DNA of 64,000 nt from NCBI RefSeq assembly GCF_024362485.1, contig NZ_CP101456.1, positions 2,728,001 through 2,792,000 of the forward strand, in the 5' to 3' direction. Source of the stretch: Natronobeatus ordinarius. Its GTDB lineage: Archaea; Halobacteriota; Halobacteria; Halobacteriales; Natrialbaceae. A model generated the notes under the pieces. That model was not told the origin of the DNA and did no database searches. It saw only the letters and a list, made by a program, of their open reading frames with translations. Shown piece after piece: positions 53,976-61,946 of this stretch; position 1 is the first letter of the stretch; every line of letters starts with the position of its first letter. A program made the translations under genes and the position numbers.

Positions 53976-54161
53976 CGTGTGGGCAAATGTTGCTCCGGCT
54001 GTTAGCTCTTGCCATCATGAGCCTTCGCGAAAATCGACCGGGAGTGCGCGTGAGCCTGGCGACGAGGCGGCTGCGTCGTGAACCTCGTTCGACCTGGCAC
54101 GAGTGGCGTGTGAATCGCGCTTCACAGAACGGTTATTGACGTCTCCGAGAGAGCATGTTGC

Positions 54162-55484
54162 GTGAACGTAACCATCGTCGGCTCCCAGCTCGGAGACGAG
54201 GGGAAAGGCGGTATCGTCGACTTGTTTGGCGAGGACGCAGACGTAGTCGTCCGATACCAGGGAGGTGACAACGCCGGCCACACCGTCGTGCACGGCGACG
54301 AGGAGTACAAACTCCGCCTCGTCCCGAGCGGCGTGGTTCGAGGAACGACCGGCGTCCTGGGCAACGGCTGCGTCGTGAACCTCGAGACGCTGTTCGAGGA
54401 GATCGACCGGCTGTGCGAACGCGGATTGCGCCCCGACGTTCGCGTCTCAGGTCGCGCCCACGTCGTGCTCCCGTACCACCGGGTGCTGGATCGTGCGGAA
54501 GAAGCCGCGAAGAACGACGAGGACTTGCGGGTCGGAACGACGGGCAACGGGATCGGCCCCGCCTACGAGGACAAGGCAGGTCGGCGTGGAATCCGCGTCG
54601 CGGAGTTGTCCCGGCCCGAACTCCTCCGGAGCCGTCTCGAGTACGTCGTCCCGAAGAAACGGCGGCTCGCCGAGGAGATCTACGGCGTCGATACGGGCGA
54701 CGCGTTCGACGTCGACGCGCTCTTCGAGACGCTTCGAGCCTTCGGCGACCGGCTCGCGGACGAGGGAATGGTCGTCAACGCAGGGTCGTTCCTCGCGGAG
54801 CGAGAACGCGAGAGCGACGCAATCCTGTTCGAGGGCGCCCAGGGCGCCCACATCGACGTCGACCACGGCAACTACCCGTTCGTCACCTCGTCGAACCCGA
54901 CCGCCGGCGGGGCAATCGTCGGGACTGGCGTGAGTCCGAGAATGGTGAGCGACGGCGAGATCGTCGGCGTGGTGAAGGCCTATCACTCCCGGGTCGGGAG
55001 CGGCCCGATGCCGACGGAGATGGTCGACGAGACCGCGTCCGAACTCCGGGAGAAGGTAGGCGGGTTTGGGACCGTCACGGGGCGGGCGCGCCGGATCGGC
55101 TGGCTCGACCTCCCGACGCTGCGGTACGCGGTCCGGGTCAACGGCGTCACCGGCATCGCGATCAATCACGTCGACGCGCTCGCCGGGCTCGACGAGCTCC
55201 GGATCTGCGAGGCCTACGAACTCGACGGGGAGCGCCTGATCGAACCTCCGTCGACGACGGCCGCGTGGGAACAGTGTGCGCCCGAGTACCAGACGTTCGA
55301 CCCGTGGGACGACCGGGACTGGACGAAGGTGGTGGTGGAGGGGTACGACGCGCTCCCCGAGAACGCCCGTGCGTACGTCGAATATGTGAGCGACGCCCTC
55401 GACACACCCCTCTACGCTGTCGGCGTCGGACCGGACCGGGACGAGACAGTCGTCCGCCGGAATCCCTTTGAGCCAGCAGGGTGA
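54162..55484 (+). CDS. purA: Adenylosuccinate synthase
   Basis: A 440-residue GTP-dependent ligase joining IMP and aspartate in AMP synthesis. GSQLGDEGKGG at 8-18 is the phosphate loop (the usual Lys after GKG is Gly), GDNAGHTVV holds the catalytic His, and TGNGIGPAYEDK and YPFVTSSNPTAG are diagnostic. GTG start at 54162 follows GGTTATT by about 30 bases. It is complete and ends 48 bases before the winged-helix gene on the same strand. Confidence 0.96.
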   Translation: MNVTIVGSQLGDEGKGGIVDLFGEDADVVVRYQGGDNAGHTVVHGDEEYKLRLVPSGVVRGTTGVLGNGCVVNLETLFEEIDRLCERGLRPDVRVSGRAHVVLPYHRVLDRAEEAAKNDEDLRVGTTGNGIGPAYEDKAGRRGIRVAELSRPELLRSRLEYVVPKKRRLAEEIYGVDTGDAFDVDALFETLRAFGDRLADEGMVVNAGSFLAERERESDAILFEGAQGAHIDVDHGNYPFVTSSNPTAGGAIVGTGVSPRMVSDGEIVGVVKAYHSRVGSGPMPTEMVDETASELREKVGGFGTVTGRARRIGWLDLPTLRYAVRVNGVTGIAINHVDALAGLDELRICEAYELDGERLIEPPSTTAAWEQCAPEYQTFDPWDDRDWTKVVVEGYDALPENARAYVEYVSDALDTPLYAVGVGPDRDETVVRRNPFEPAG

Positions 55485-55532
55485 TCGACGGATGTGTGTC
55501 GATCGCTCGGATCGATCGCCGACGCCTGACCG

Positions 55533-56426
55533 ATGACGGGAGACGAACTCGACCGGGGGACCGCGTTCTCCCTGCTGGCGGACGAGACCCGCGTGCGGAT
55601 CCTCCGCGAACTCGGAGCCGCGACCGCCTCACCGGAGACGGGTATCCCCCGACTCTCGTACGCCGAGTTGCAGTCGCGCGTCGGCGTCCGGGACTCCGGG
55701 CGGTTCAACTACCACCTGACGAAGCTGGTCGGGAACTACGTGGCCAAGGAGGCAGACGGCTACCGGCTCCGGTGGCCCGGAATGGCCCTCTATCGGACGC
55801 TCGTCGCCGGCCTGCTCACCGAGGCGACCCCCGCTATCGGTCGGTTCCCGGTGGGGACAGCGTGTCACCGCTGTGGCGAACCGATCGAGGCCCACCTCTA
55901 CGAGACGCTCTTTCGCGTCCGCTGTGACGCCTGCGACGCAACCTATACGGACGTCTACGTTCCGCCCCACGGGTTAGTCGGCCGGAACGAAGCGGCGCTG
56001 CTCCGGGCGGTCCACCGGCGCAGCCGGACCGTTCTCGATTCGATGGTCGCCGGCCAGTGCCCGTGGTGTGCGAGCGACGTGCGCCCCGAGATCCACGAGG
56101 GCGACGGGTCGCTGCCCTCACTCCACGACACCCGCGAGCTCGACGCCTACGTCGTCTACCACTGTACCGACTGCACCGGCTTCCAGTACGTGCCGATCGC
56201 CCAGGTGCTCCTCTACCACCCCACCGCCATCGCCTTCTACCATAGCCACGGGAGAGACCTCACCGCGATCCCGGCGTGGGAACTCGGGTGGGCCGTGACC
56301 GACGAGACGACGACGATCCTCGAGACCGACCCGTGGCGGTTCTCGGTCCGTGTGCCGCTCGATGACGCGGAACTCGCCGTCGAACTCGACGATGAACTCG
56401 AGGTTGTCGACGGGCGACGAGGATAA
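55533..56426 (+). CDS. ArsR-like winged-helix protein with Cys-rich C-terminal domain
   Basis: A 297-residue protein. N-terminal winged helix at about 8-80 (FSLLADETRVRILREL, LQSRVGVRDSGRFNYHLTKLV). The rest carries three Cys pairs, CHRCGE, CDACDA and CPWCAS, plus CTDCTG, so two zinc-ribbon-like modules. This combination is a haloarchaeal regulator family without a known ligand. It lies 48 bases after purA and may be cotranscribed. Confidence 0.85.
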   Translation: MTGDELDRGTAFSLLADETRVRILRELGAATASPETGIPRLSYAELQSRVGVRDSGRFNYHLTKLVGNYVAKEADGYRLRWPGMALYRTLVAGLLTEATPAIGRFPVGTACHRCGEPIEAHLYETLFRVRCDACDATYTDVYVPPHGLVGRNEAALLRAVHRRSRTVLDSMVAGQCPWCASDVRPEIHEGDGSLPSLHDTRELDAYVVYHCTDCTGFQYVPIAQVLLYHPTAIAFYHSHGRDLTAIPAWELGWAVTDETTTILETDPWRFSVRVPLDDAELAVELDDELEVVDGRRG

Positions 56427-56536
56427 GATCGAGCGATCGGTCGTCGCTCCCGTCTCCTGCTCTGCGCTCGAGGACGGCCCGTGGAATTACTCGCCGGTCG
56501 AAGCGGAGAACGTCGCTTCGACCCGGCCTGTGGCGA

Positions 56537-56872
56537 CTACTCCGCGTCGGCCGCCGCGGATTCCTCCGGCGTACCGTCGCCCTCCGTCGTCGTCTCGTCG
56601 CCGTCGTCCCCACTTTCGTCGTCCTCGGCTTCCTCGATCGCCGCCTCCGCGAGAATCTCCTCGGCGTCGAGCCCCTGTTCCTCGGCGATGGCGACCAGCA
56701 GCGCCCGCTGCTCTTCCACCCGGTGGTCGAGCGTCGTCACCGTCTCGTGAGTCTCGTCGACCTCCTCTTCGAGGCTGATGATCCGCCCCTGAAGCTCCTG
56801 GACCTGTTTGTACATCTGCTCTGCGCTGTCAGAGATCATCTGGAGTTTCTTCGCGGTTGAACCGAGTCCCAT
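56537..56872 (-). CDS. DUF5798-type coiled-coil protein
   Basis: A 111-residue protein: MGLGSTAKKLQMISDSAEQMYKQ, a heptad-like coiled coil to about residue 65 (LQGRIISLEEEVDETHETVTTLDHRVEEQ), then an acidic disordered tail. This small conserved haloarchaeal protein has no known function. It is convergent with the winged-helix gene. Confidence 0.82.
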   Translation of the reverse strand: MGLGSTAKKLQMISDSAEQMYKQVQELQGRIISLEEEVDETHETVTTLDHRVEEQRALLVAIAEEQGLDAEEILAEAAIEEAEDDESGDDGDETTTEGDGTPEESAAADAE

Positions 56873-56994
56873 ACACAGAAGGTGTGTGGTCCAGCTAATT
56901 GGACCTTTCCTCTCGCGGGCCAGCCGACCGCGAGCTCCCCCGACTCGCTGGCCGGCTCACCACACGAGAGACGCGCAGTCGATACCAGCCATCC

Positions 56995-58287
56995 TCATGC
57001 GAGCGCTGCCTCGAGGTCCCGACACCACGCCAGCAGCTGCTCATCGGCGCCGAAGCGTGCCGTACACTGCAGCCCGAGCGGGAGGCCGTCGTCGGTCGTC
57101 GACGCCGGTAGTGCCACCGTCGGGAGTCCAGCGTGGGTCCACGGGAGGTTCATGATCGGGTCGCCGGTCGAGTCGATCCCCTCGGGGGCCGGGCCGGGGG
57201 CGGCCGGACTGACGAGCACGTCGATCCCGTGGTCGGCCATCGCGTCGTGGACCCGCTCGCGCAGGGCCCGGCGTCCGGCGCGGGCGGCCACCAGCTCCTC
57301 GACCGTGACGGCCTGGCCCTCCTCGATCAGCTCGGCAGTTTCCGGTGCGTACCGGTCGCCGTAGGCCGGATACCACTCGCTGTGTGAGAGCGCGGTTTCG
57401 GCGGCGACCAACCGCTCGTGGCGGCGATTTACGGACTCGAGATCGGTGAACGGGTCGATCCGCCGAACCTCGAGTCCCGCCGCCGACAGTCGCTCGAGGT
57501 GGGCCTCGAACTGCGCCTGTCCCGTCGCCGACGCCTGCTCGAGGTACGGTCCCTCGAGGGCACCGACCGTGGGCTCCCCGGAGCCGTCCTCGGCGCGCCA
57601 GTCCGCACAGAGCACCCCCGCGGCGAGGCGGGCCCCGGCGAGGTCCTGGGTGAACCAGCCCACGTGGTCGACCGACGGCGCGACCGGGACGACCCCCGCC
57701 GTCGAGACGCGGCCGTAGCTCGGCTTCATACCGACGACCCCGCAGAAGGCCGCCGGGCGGATCACCGACCCGATCGTCTGAGAGCCAAGCGCCAGCGGAC
57801 AGAGGCCGGCGGCGACCGCCGCCGCCGACCCGCTGCTCGAGCCCCCGGGCGTCCGACCGTGGTCGTGTGGGTTGCGCGTCGGGCCGGGTGCGAAGTAGGC
57901 GAACTCGGTGGTAACCGTCTTTCCCAGGACGAGCGCGCCCGCCTCCTCGAGTGCCGAAACCGTGGCGGCCTGGGGACCCGTAATCGCCTCGGGCGGGACG
58001 TCGGCGCCCGCTTCCGTCGGGAAACCGTCGACGTGGAAGATGTCCTTGACGCCGACCGGAACCCCGAAAAGCGGCGGGCGACTGCCGGGCTCCGAATATC
58101 GCGTCTCGAGACTCGAGGCCGCGCGCTCGAGCCGGCCCCACCGCTGGGTTTCCGGGAGAAACGCCCGGACGGACGGTTCGTGGTCGTCGAAGCGGTCACG
58201 GACGTACTCGAGGTGCGCACTCGGTTCTGTGTCGTCGGCCCGCAGGGACCGGGCGAGGTCGGCGAGCGGGGCGTCGATGAGCGTCAT
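56995..58287 (-). CDS. Amidase signature family hydrolase
   Basis: A 430-residue amidase. The Ser-cisSer-Lys triad is visible: Lys in GVPVGVKDIFHVDG, the cis-Ser in PGGSSSGSAAAVAAG and the nucleophile in SQTIGSVIRPAAFCG, followed by VGMKPSYGRVS. It probably hydrolyses a small amide; it is not GatA, lacking the GatCAB context. It diverges from aroD across 106 bases. Confidence 0.9.
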   Translation of the reverse strand: MTLIDAPLADLARSLRADDTEPSAHLEYVRDRFDDHEPSVRAFLPETQRWGRLERAASSLETRYSEPGSRPPLFGVPVGVKDIFHVDGFPTEAGADVPPEAITGPQAATVSALEEAGALVLGKTVTTEFAYFAPGPTRNPHDHGRTPGGSSSGSAAAVAAGLCPLALGSQTIGSVIRPAAFCGVVGMKPSYGRVSTAGVVPVAPSVDHVGWFTQDLAGARLAAGVLCADWRAEDGSGEPTVGALEGPYLEQASATGQAQFEAHLERLSAAGLEVRRIDPFTDLESVNRRHERLVAAETALSHSEWYPAYGDRYAPETAELIEEGQAVTVEELVAARAGRRALRERVHDAMADHGIDVLVSPAAPGPAPEGIDSTGDPIMNLPWTHAGLPTVALPASTTDDGLPLGLQCTARFGADEQLLAWCRDLEAALA

Positions 58288-58393
58288 GGCTGATCACCTG
58301 TACCCGGAGGCGTATTATACCGTGGGTCGCGGTCAGGCGGGACCCGTCGGACCGGGAGGGAGACTTTTTGACCACCGACGCGAGTGCTCGAAC

Positions 58394-59062
58394 ATGAACT
58401 TCGACTCGTTCGTCCTCGCGGCGTCTACCGCAGTGCTCGCCGAAGAACCCGACGCCCGCGATCACGCCGACGCGATCGAGTTCCGCATGGACCTCGCCGA
58501 CGAACCACTGGCAACGCTCGAGGACTACGACGGCGAGCTTCCAATCCTGGCGACGAACCGTGCCGAGTGGGAAGGCGGCGAGGCCGGAGACGAGGGCCGA
58601 CTCGAGGCACTCGCCGAGGCGACCGAATTCGAGGCCGTGGAAGCGATCGACGTCGAACTCGAGTCGATCCTCGGTGGGGAGGCGGACGCGGTGCTCGAGA
58701 CGGCTCGCGACCGCGACGTGGCCGTGGTGGCGTCGGCCCACGACTTCGAGGGGACGCCGCCCAGACACGAATTGGTGCGAACGCTGACCGAGGCGAGCAA
58801 GTACGCCGACGTGGCGAAGCTCGCGGTGACGGCGGCGTCGAAGGCGGACGCGCTCGCGTTGCTCTCGGCGACCGAACAGCTGACATCCCACGGCGATACG
58901 GTGGCGACGATGGCCATGGGCGAAGTCGGCCGACACACCCGCGCAGTGGCCCCCGTCTACGGCTCGACGGTCGGCTACGCGCCCGTCGATCCCGCGAAGG
59001 CGACCGCGCCGGGGCAGTACGATCTCGAGACGCTCTCGCGGCTGGTGGCCGACCTCGAGTAG
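58394..59062 (+). CDS. aroD: 3-dehydroquinate dehydratase, type I
   Basis: A 222-residue type I enzyme of the shikimate pathway, forming an imine with its substrate. IEFRMDL is the substrate site, SAHDFEGTP holds the catalytic His, and DVAKLAVTA the Schiff-base Lys. TMAMGEVGRHTRAVAPVYGS is the C-terminal signature. ATG at 58394 lies about 28 bases after CTTTTTG. Longer in-frame starts overlap the amidase gene and are unlikely. Confidence 0.94.
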   Translation: MNFDSFVLAASTAVLAEEPDARDHADAIEFRMDLADEPLATLEDYDGELPILATNRAEWEGGEAGDEGRLEALAEATEFEAVEAIDVELESILGGEADAVLETARDRDVAVVASAHDFEGTPPRHELVRTLTEASKYADVAKLAVTAASKADALALLSATEQLTSHGDTVATMAMGEVGRHTRAVAPVYGSTVGYAPVDPAKATAPGQYDLETLSRLVADLE

Positions 59063-59230
59063 GTTCGCGACCGAACGTCGGCCGTCCGTCGCCGGACAGC
59101 GAGACACGCGCTCGGAGCGTACCGATCAGGGTTCGTCCGTTGACGATACGCGAGGTCCACCGCCGTATACACTCGACACATGTGAACGGAGCCGCTTTTC
59201 TCGATCGTTCACCCAGCGGAGACTGTATCG

Positions 59231-60067
59231 ATGACCGGACGTTCACGGTCGACAGTAGTGATAGCGGTGATCGGACTGCTCCTCACGACCGCGGTCGGCG
59301 TCGGAGCCGTCGCGTCCGGTCCGGCTGGTGCCCAGCCGAACGTCGAGGGACTGGCCAGCAGTGACGACGACGATGCGGTCGAACCGAATCTCGAGACGGG
59401 CGACTCGGGCGCCGGGACCGATCGGATCAACGAGGATCGGACGGTCGACGAGTACGCTGGCGACGACGGCGTCGTCGACACGGACGGCCTCCGGGACGCG
59501 ATCGACGACTGGCGAAGCGGAACGACAGACACCGACCTGCTCCGCGACGTCATCGACGCCTGGCGGACCAGCGACGAAACGGGTGACGGCGGCGCACTCG
59601 ACCGCACGCTCGTCGAGCAGTACGTCCACGAGGCGGTGAACGAGGAACGCGCCGCGCGCGGGCTCGAGGAACTCGAGTTCGACGAGGAACTCCAGACGAT
59701 CGCGCGGACGCACAGCGAGGACATGGCCGAGCGCGGCTACTTCGCTCACACCGATCCGGACGGAAATTCATTCGCCGACCGCTACGATGAACACGGTTAC
59801 GACTGCCGTGCGGACGCCGGCGGCGGCTACTACTACATCGGCGGCGAGAACATCGCGCACACGCACTTCGACAAGCCGGTCCGGACCGATTCGGGCGAGA
59901 TCGTCCGATACACGGACGAGCGCGAGCTGGCCGACGGCATCGTCGAGGGGTGGATGAACTCAGACGGCCACCGCGAGAATCTCCTCGCCGACCACTGGAC
60001 CAACGAGGGGATCGGAATCTCCGTGACCGACGACGACGAGGTGTACGCGACGCAGAACTTCTGTTGA
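59231..60067 (+). CDS. Secreted CAP/SCP-domain protein
   Basis: A 278-residue exported protein with a Sec-type signal (VVIAVIGLLLTTAVGVGAVASGPAGAQ, about 9-34). A low-complexity region follows with two related motifs, DGLRDAIDDWR and DLLRDVIDAWR (about 83-112), resembling dockerin-like halves. A C-terminal CAP domain starts at about residue 128 (VHEAVNEERAARGLEEL) with HSEDMAERGYFAHTD and GWMNSDGHRENLLA. CAP proteins are often surface or secreted; the role is unknown. A 14-bp repeat array follows the stop. Confidence 0.9.
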   Translation: MTGRSRSTVVIAVIGLLLTTAVGVGAVASGPAGAQPNVEGLASSDDDDAVEPNLETGDSGAGTDRINEDRTVDEYAGDDGVVDTDGLRDAIDDWRSGTTDTDLLRDVIDAWRTSDETGDGGALDRTLVEQYVHEAVNEERAARGLEELEFDEELQTIARTHSEDMAERGYFAHTDPDGNSFADRYDEHGYDCRADAGGGYYYIGGENIAHTHFDKPVRTDSGEIVRYTDERELADGIVEGWMNSDGHRENLLADHWTNEGIGISVTDDDEVYATQNFC

Positions 60068-60068
60068 C

Positions 60069-60166
60069 GGCTCGGGAGGACGGGCTCGGGAGGACGGGCT
60101 CGGAAGGATGGGCTCGGAAGGATGGGCTCGGAAGGATGGGCTCGAAAGGATGGGCTCGAAAGGAGT
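60069..60166. repeat. 14-bp tandem repeat, seven copies
   Basis: CTCG recurs exactly every 14 bases at 60071, 60085, 60099, 60113, 60127, 60141 and 60155, in a unit like GGGCTCGGAAGGAT. Early copies have GGGAGGAC, middle ones GGAAGGAT, late ones GAAAGGAT, so the array grades from one end to the other. It fills the gap between the convergent CAP and oxidoreductase genes. Confidence 0.95.
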
Positions 60167-60181
60167 GGTCTTACACCGGGG

Positions 60182-61849
60182 TCAGTCCGCCGACGGCGCG
60201 ACCGACTCGAGCGTGGCTTCGGGGACAGTTCCGTCGTCCGTGAGTCCACGGGCGTCGTAGTACTCCGCGACGGCGTCCTCGAGGTCCGGAATCTCGTACG
60301 GCAGGTCGTCTGCCTCCCGATCGAAGCCGCGCTGGTTGTTGAAGTGACGTTCTAAGAGCACCGTCCGTTCGCCCACGGCGAGCAGCTCCTCGAGTGAGGC
60401 GTCGAACAGCGTCTCGAGCCGGTCGTCGGTGACGTAGTCGCTGCCGAACGCACAGACGATGCCGGTGTCGCGGAAGGCGTTGCGCTCTTCCTGCTCGACG
60501 AGCGTCTCGGCTTTCCCCAGGGTGCCCTCCGGGTCGAGCTGGCCAGCGTACTCGAGGCTGAGCATGCTCGCGTACATGTGGTCCGCACCGCGATTGGCGA
60601 CGGCGTAGGACAGGCCCTGGCCGTGGAGAACGCGGCCGTCGTGAGCGGCGAACTCCATGCCCTTGACGGTGTAGTTGTCTACCCCGAGTTCCTCGTGACA
60701 GCGGTCGACGCCCTCGGCGAGCGTGTCGCCGATCTCCTCGCGGTAGGCGATCTGCTCGGTCACCTCCTGGGCGAGTTCCGCGTCCCCGAACGCGTCCTCG
60801 CTCGCGAGGTAGGCCGCGACCGTCACCCCGGCCGAGATGGTGTCCATACCGAGCTGGTCACAGAGTTCGTTGGCTTTCATCACGTCGACGACGTCGCCGA
60901 CGCCCTGGACCGATCCGAAGGCGTAGACGGTCTCGAACTCCGGCCCCTCGGTCTCGATGCCTTCCGCCTCGTCGCGGGTGGGGAGTTTACAGGCGTAGGC
61001 GCAGGCCGAACAGGCCCCTTTCTTGTACTTTTTCTCCTCGACGGCGTTCCCGCCGATCGCATCGGCGTGTTCGAACTCGTACTCCTCGAAGTAGCGCGTC
61101 GGGAGCGCGAAGTTGTCGTTGATGAACTCCGTGCCGCCGGTGGTCCCCTGCCGGCGCATCAGATCGTCCGACTCGGCGGCCTCGCGGTGAATGTCCATCT
61201 CCGGCGGGTTCGGGATCTCGACGGGCGGCTCGGCGTCCCCGGAGAAGGTAACGCACTTGACGTTCTTCGAGCCCAGCACGGCCCCGAGCCCGCCGCGACC
61301 GAACGCCCTCGAGTCGAACGTCATCACCGAGGCGAATCGGACGAGGTTCTCCCCCGCCGGGCCGATGGCGATGCAGTGTTCGGGGCCGAGGCCCCGAGTC
61401 TCGGCTACGTGCTCAGAAACGTCGGAGACGAGCGCGCCCTCGAGGTCGGGTACCTCCTCGAACTCGACATCGTCGTCAGTGACGTGGATCGCCAGGGGAA
61501 CGTCGCTCTCGCCGACGAGCTCGAGGACGGAGATGCCGGTCTCAACGAAGTTCCGCGAGAGGTAGCCGCCGGCGTTCGTCGAGACCAGCCCGTCGGTCAG
61601 CGGCGAGAGGCCGGTCATGTTCATCCGCCCGGTAAAGGACATCTGACTCTGCTGGAGCGGCCCCGTCGAGAGGTACGCTCGGTTTGCCGGACCGAACGGG
61701 TCGGCGTCGAACGGGATTCGATCGTGGGCGAGCGCCGTCGCGAGCGCTCGGCCGCCGACGGTCTCCTCGAGCAGGTCGTCGATCTCGGTCCTGGTCGCCG
61801 TTCGCTCACCGACGTCGACGGTGAGCAGTGGGCCCTTCGCGTGGAGCAT
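60182..61849 (-). CDS. Aldehyde ferredoxin oxidoreductase family protein (tungsten)
   Basis: A 555-residue enzyme binding tungstopterin and a 4Fe-4S cluster. The N domain has MSFTGRMNMTGLSPLTDGLVSTNAGGY (fragmented family motif), FGRGGLGAVLGSKNVK for pterin phosphate, and cluster ligands CSACAYAC plus a later Cys in GIVCAFGSDY. DQLGMDTISAGVT is also typical. It would oxidise aldehydes with ferredoxin. Tungstate uptake and MobB genes are at 20.4-22.9 kb. ATG at 61849. Confidence 0.93.
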   Translation of the reverse strand: MLHAKGPLLTVDVGERTATRTEIDDLLEETVGGRALATALAHDRIPFDADPFGPANRAYLSTGPLQQSQMSFTGRMNMTGLSPLTDGLVSTNAGGYLSRNFVETGISVLELVGESDVPLAIHVTDDDVEFEEVPDLEGALVSDVSEHVAETRGLGPEHCIAIGPAGENLVRFASVMTFDSRAFGRGGLGAVLGSKNVKCVTFSGDAEPPVEIPNPPEMDIHREAAESDDLMRRQGTTGGTEFINDNFALPTRYFEEYEFEHADAIGGNAVEEKKYKKGACSACAYACKLPTRDEAEGIETEGPEFETVYAFGSVQGVGDVVDVMKANELCDQLGMDTISAGVTVAAYLASEDAFGDAELAQEVTEQIAYREEIGDTLAEGVDRCHEELGVDNYTVKGMEFAAHDGRVLHGQGLSYAVANRGADHMYASMLSLEYAGQLDPEGTLGKAETLVEQEERNAFRDTGIVCAFGSDYVTDDRLETLFDASLEELLAVGERTVLLERHFNNQRGFDREADDLPYEIPDLEDAVAEYYDARGLTDDGTVPEATLESVAPSAD

Positions 61850-61946
61850 ACCCGGGAGTTACCCACGAACTGACTTAGCTCTGATCGACGGGCGACGTCG
61901 GCGGTCAATCGAACTGCCGAATTGAAAGGATACGAACGGGCTCAGA

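Noticed and set aside
57908-58393. A longer AroD start
   Set aside because: The upstream extension is antisense to the amidase; the ATG at 58394 follows a TATA-like element and matches type I length.
60069-60166. CRISPR array
   Set aside because: The unit is 14 bases with no spacers between copies; it is a simple tandem repeat. The 22-bp array at 3126 likewise has no spacers.
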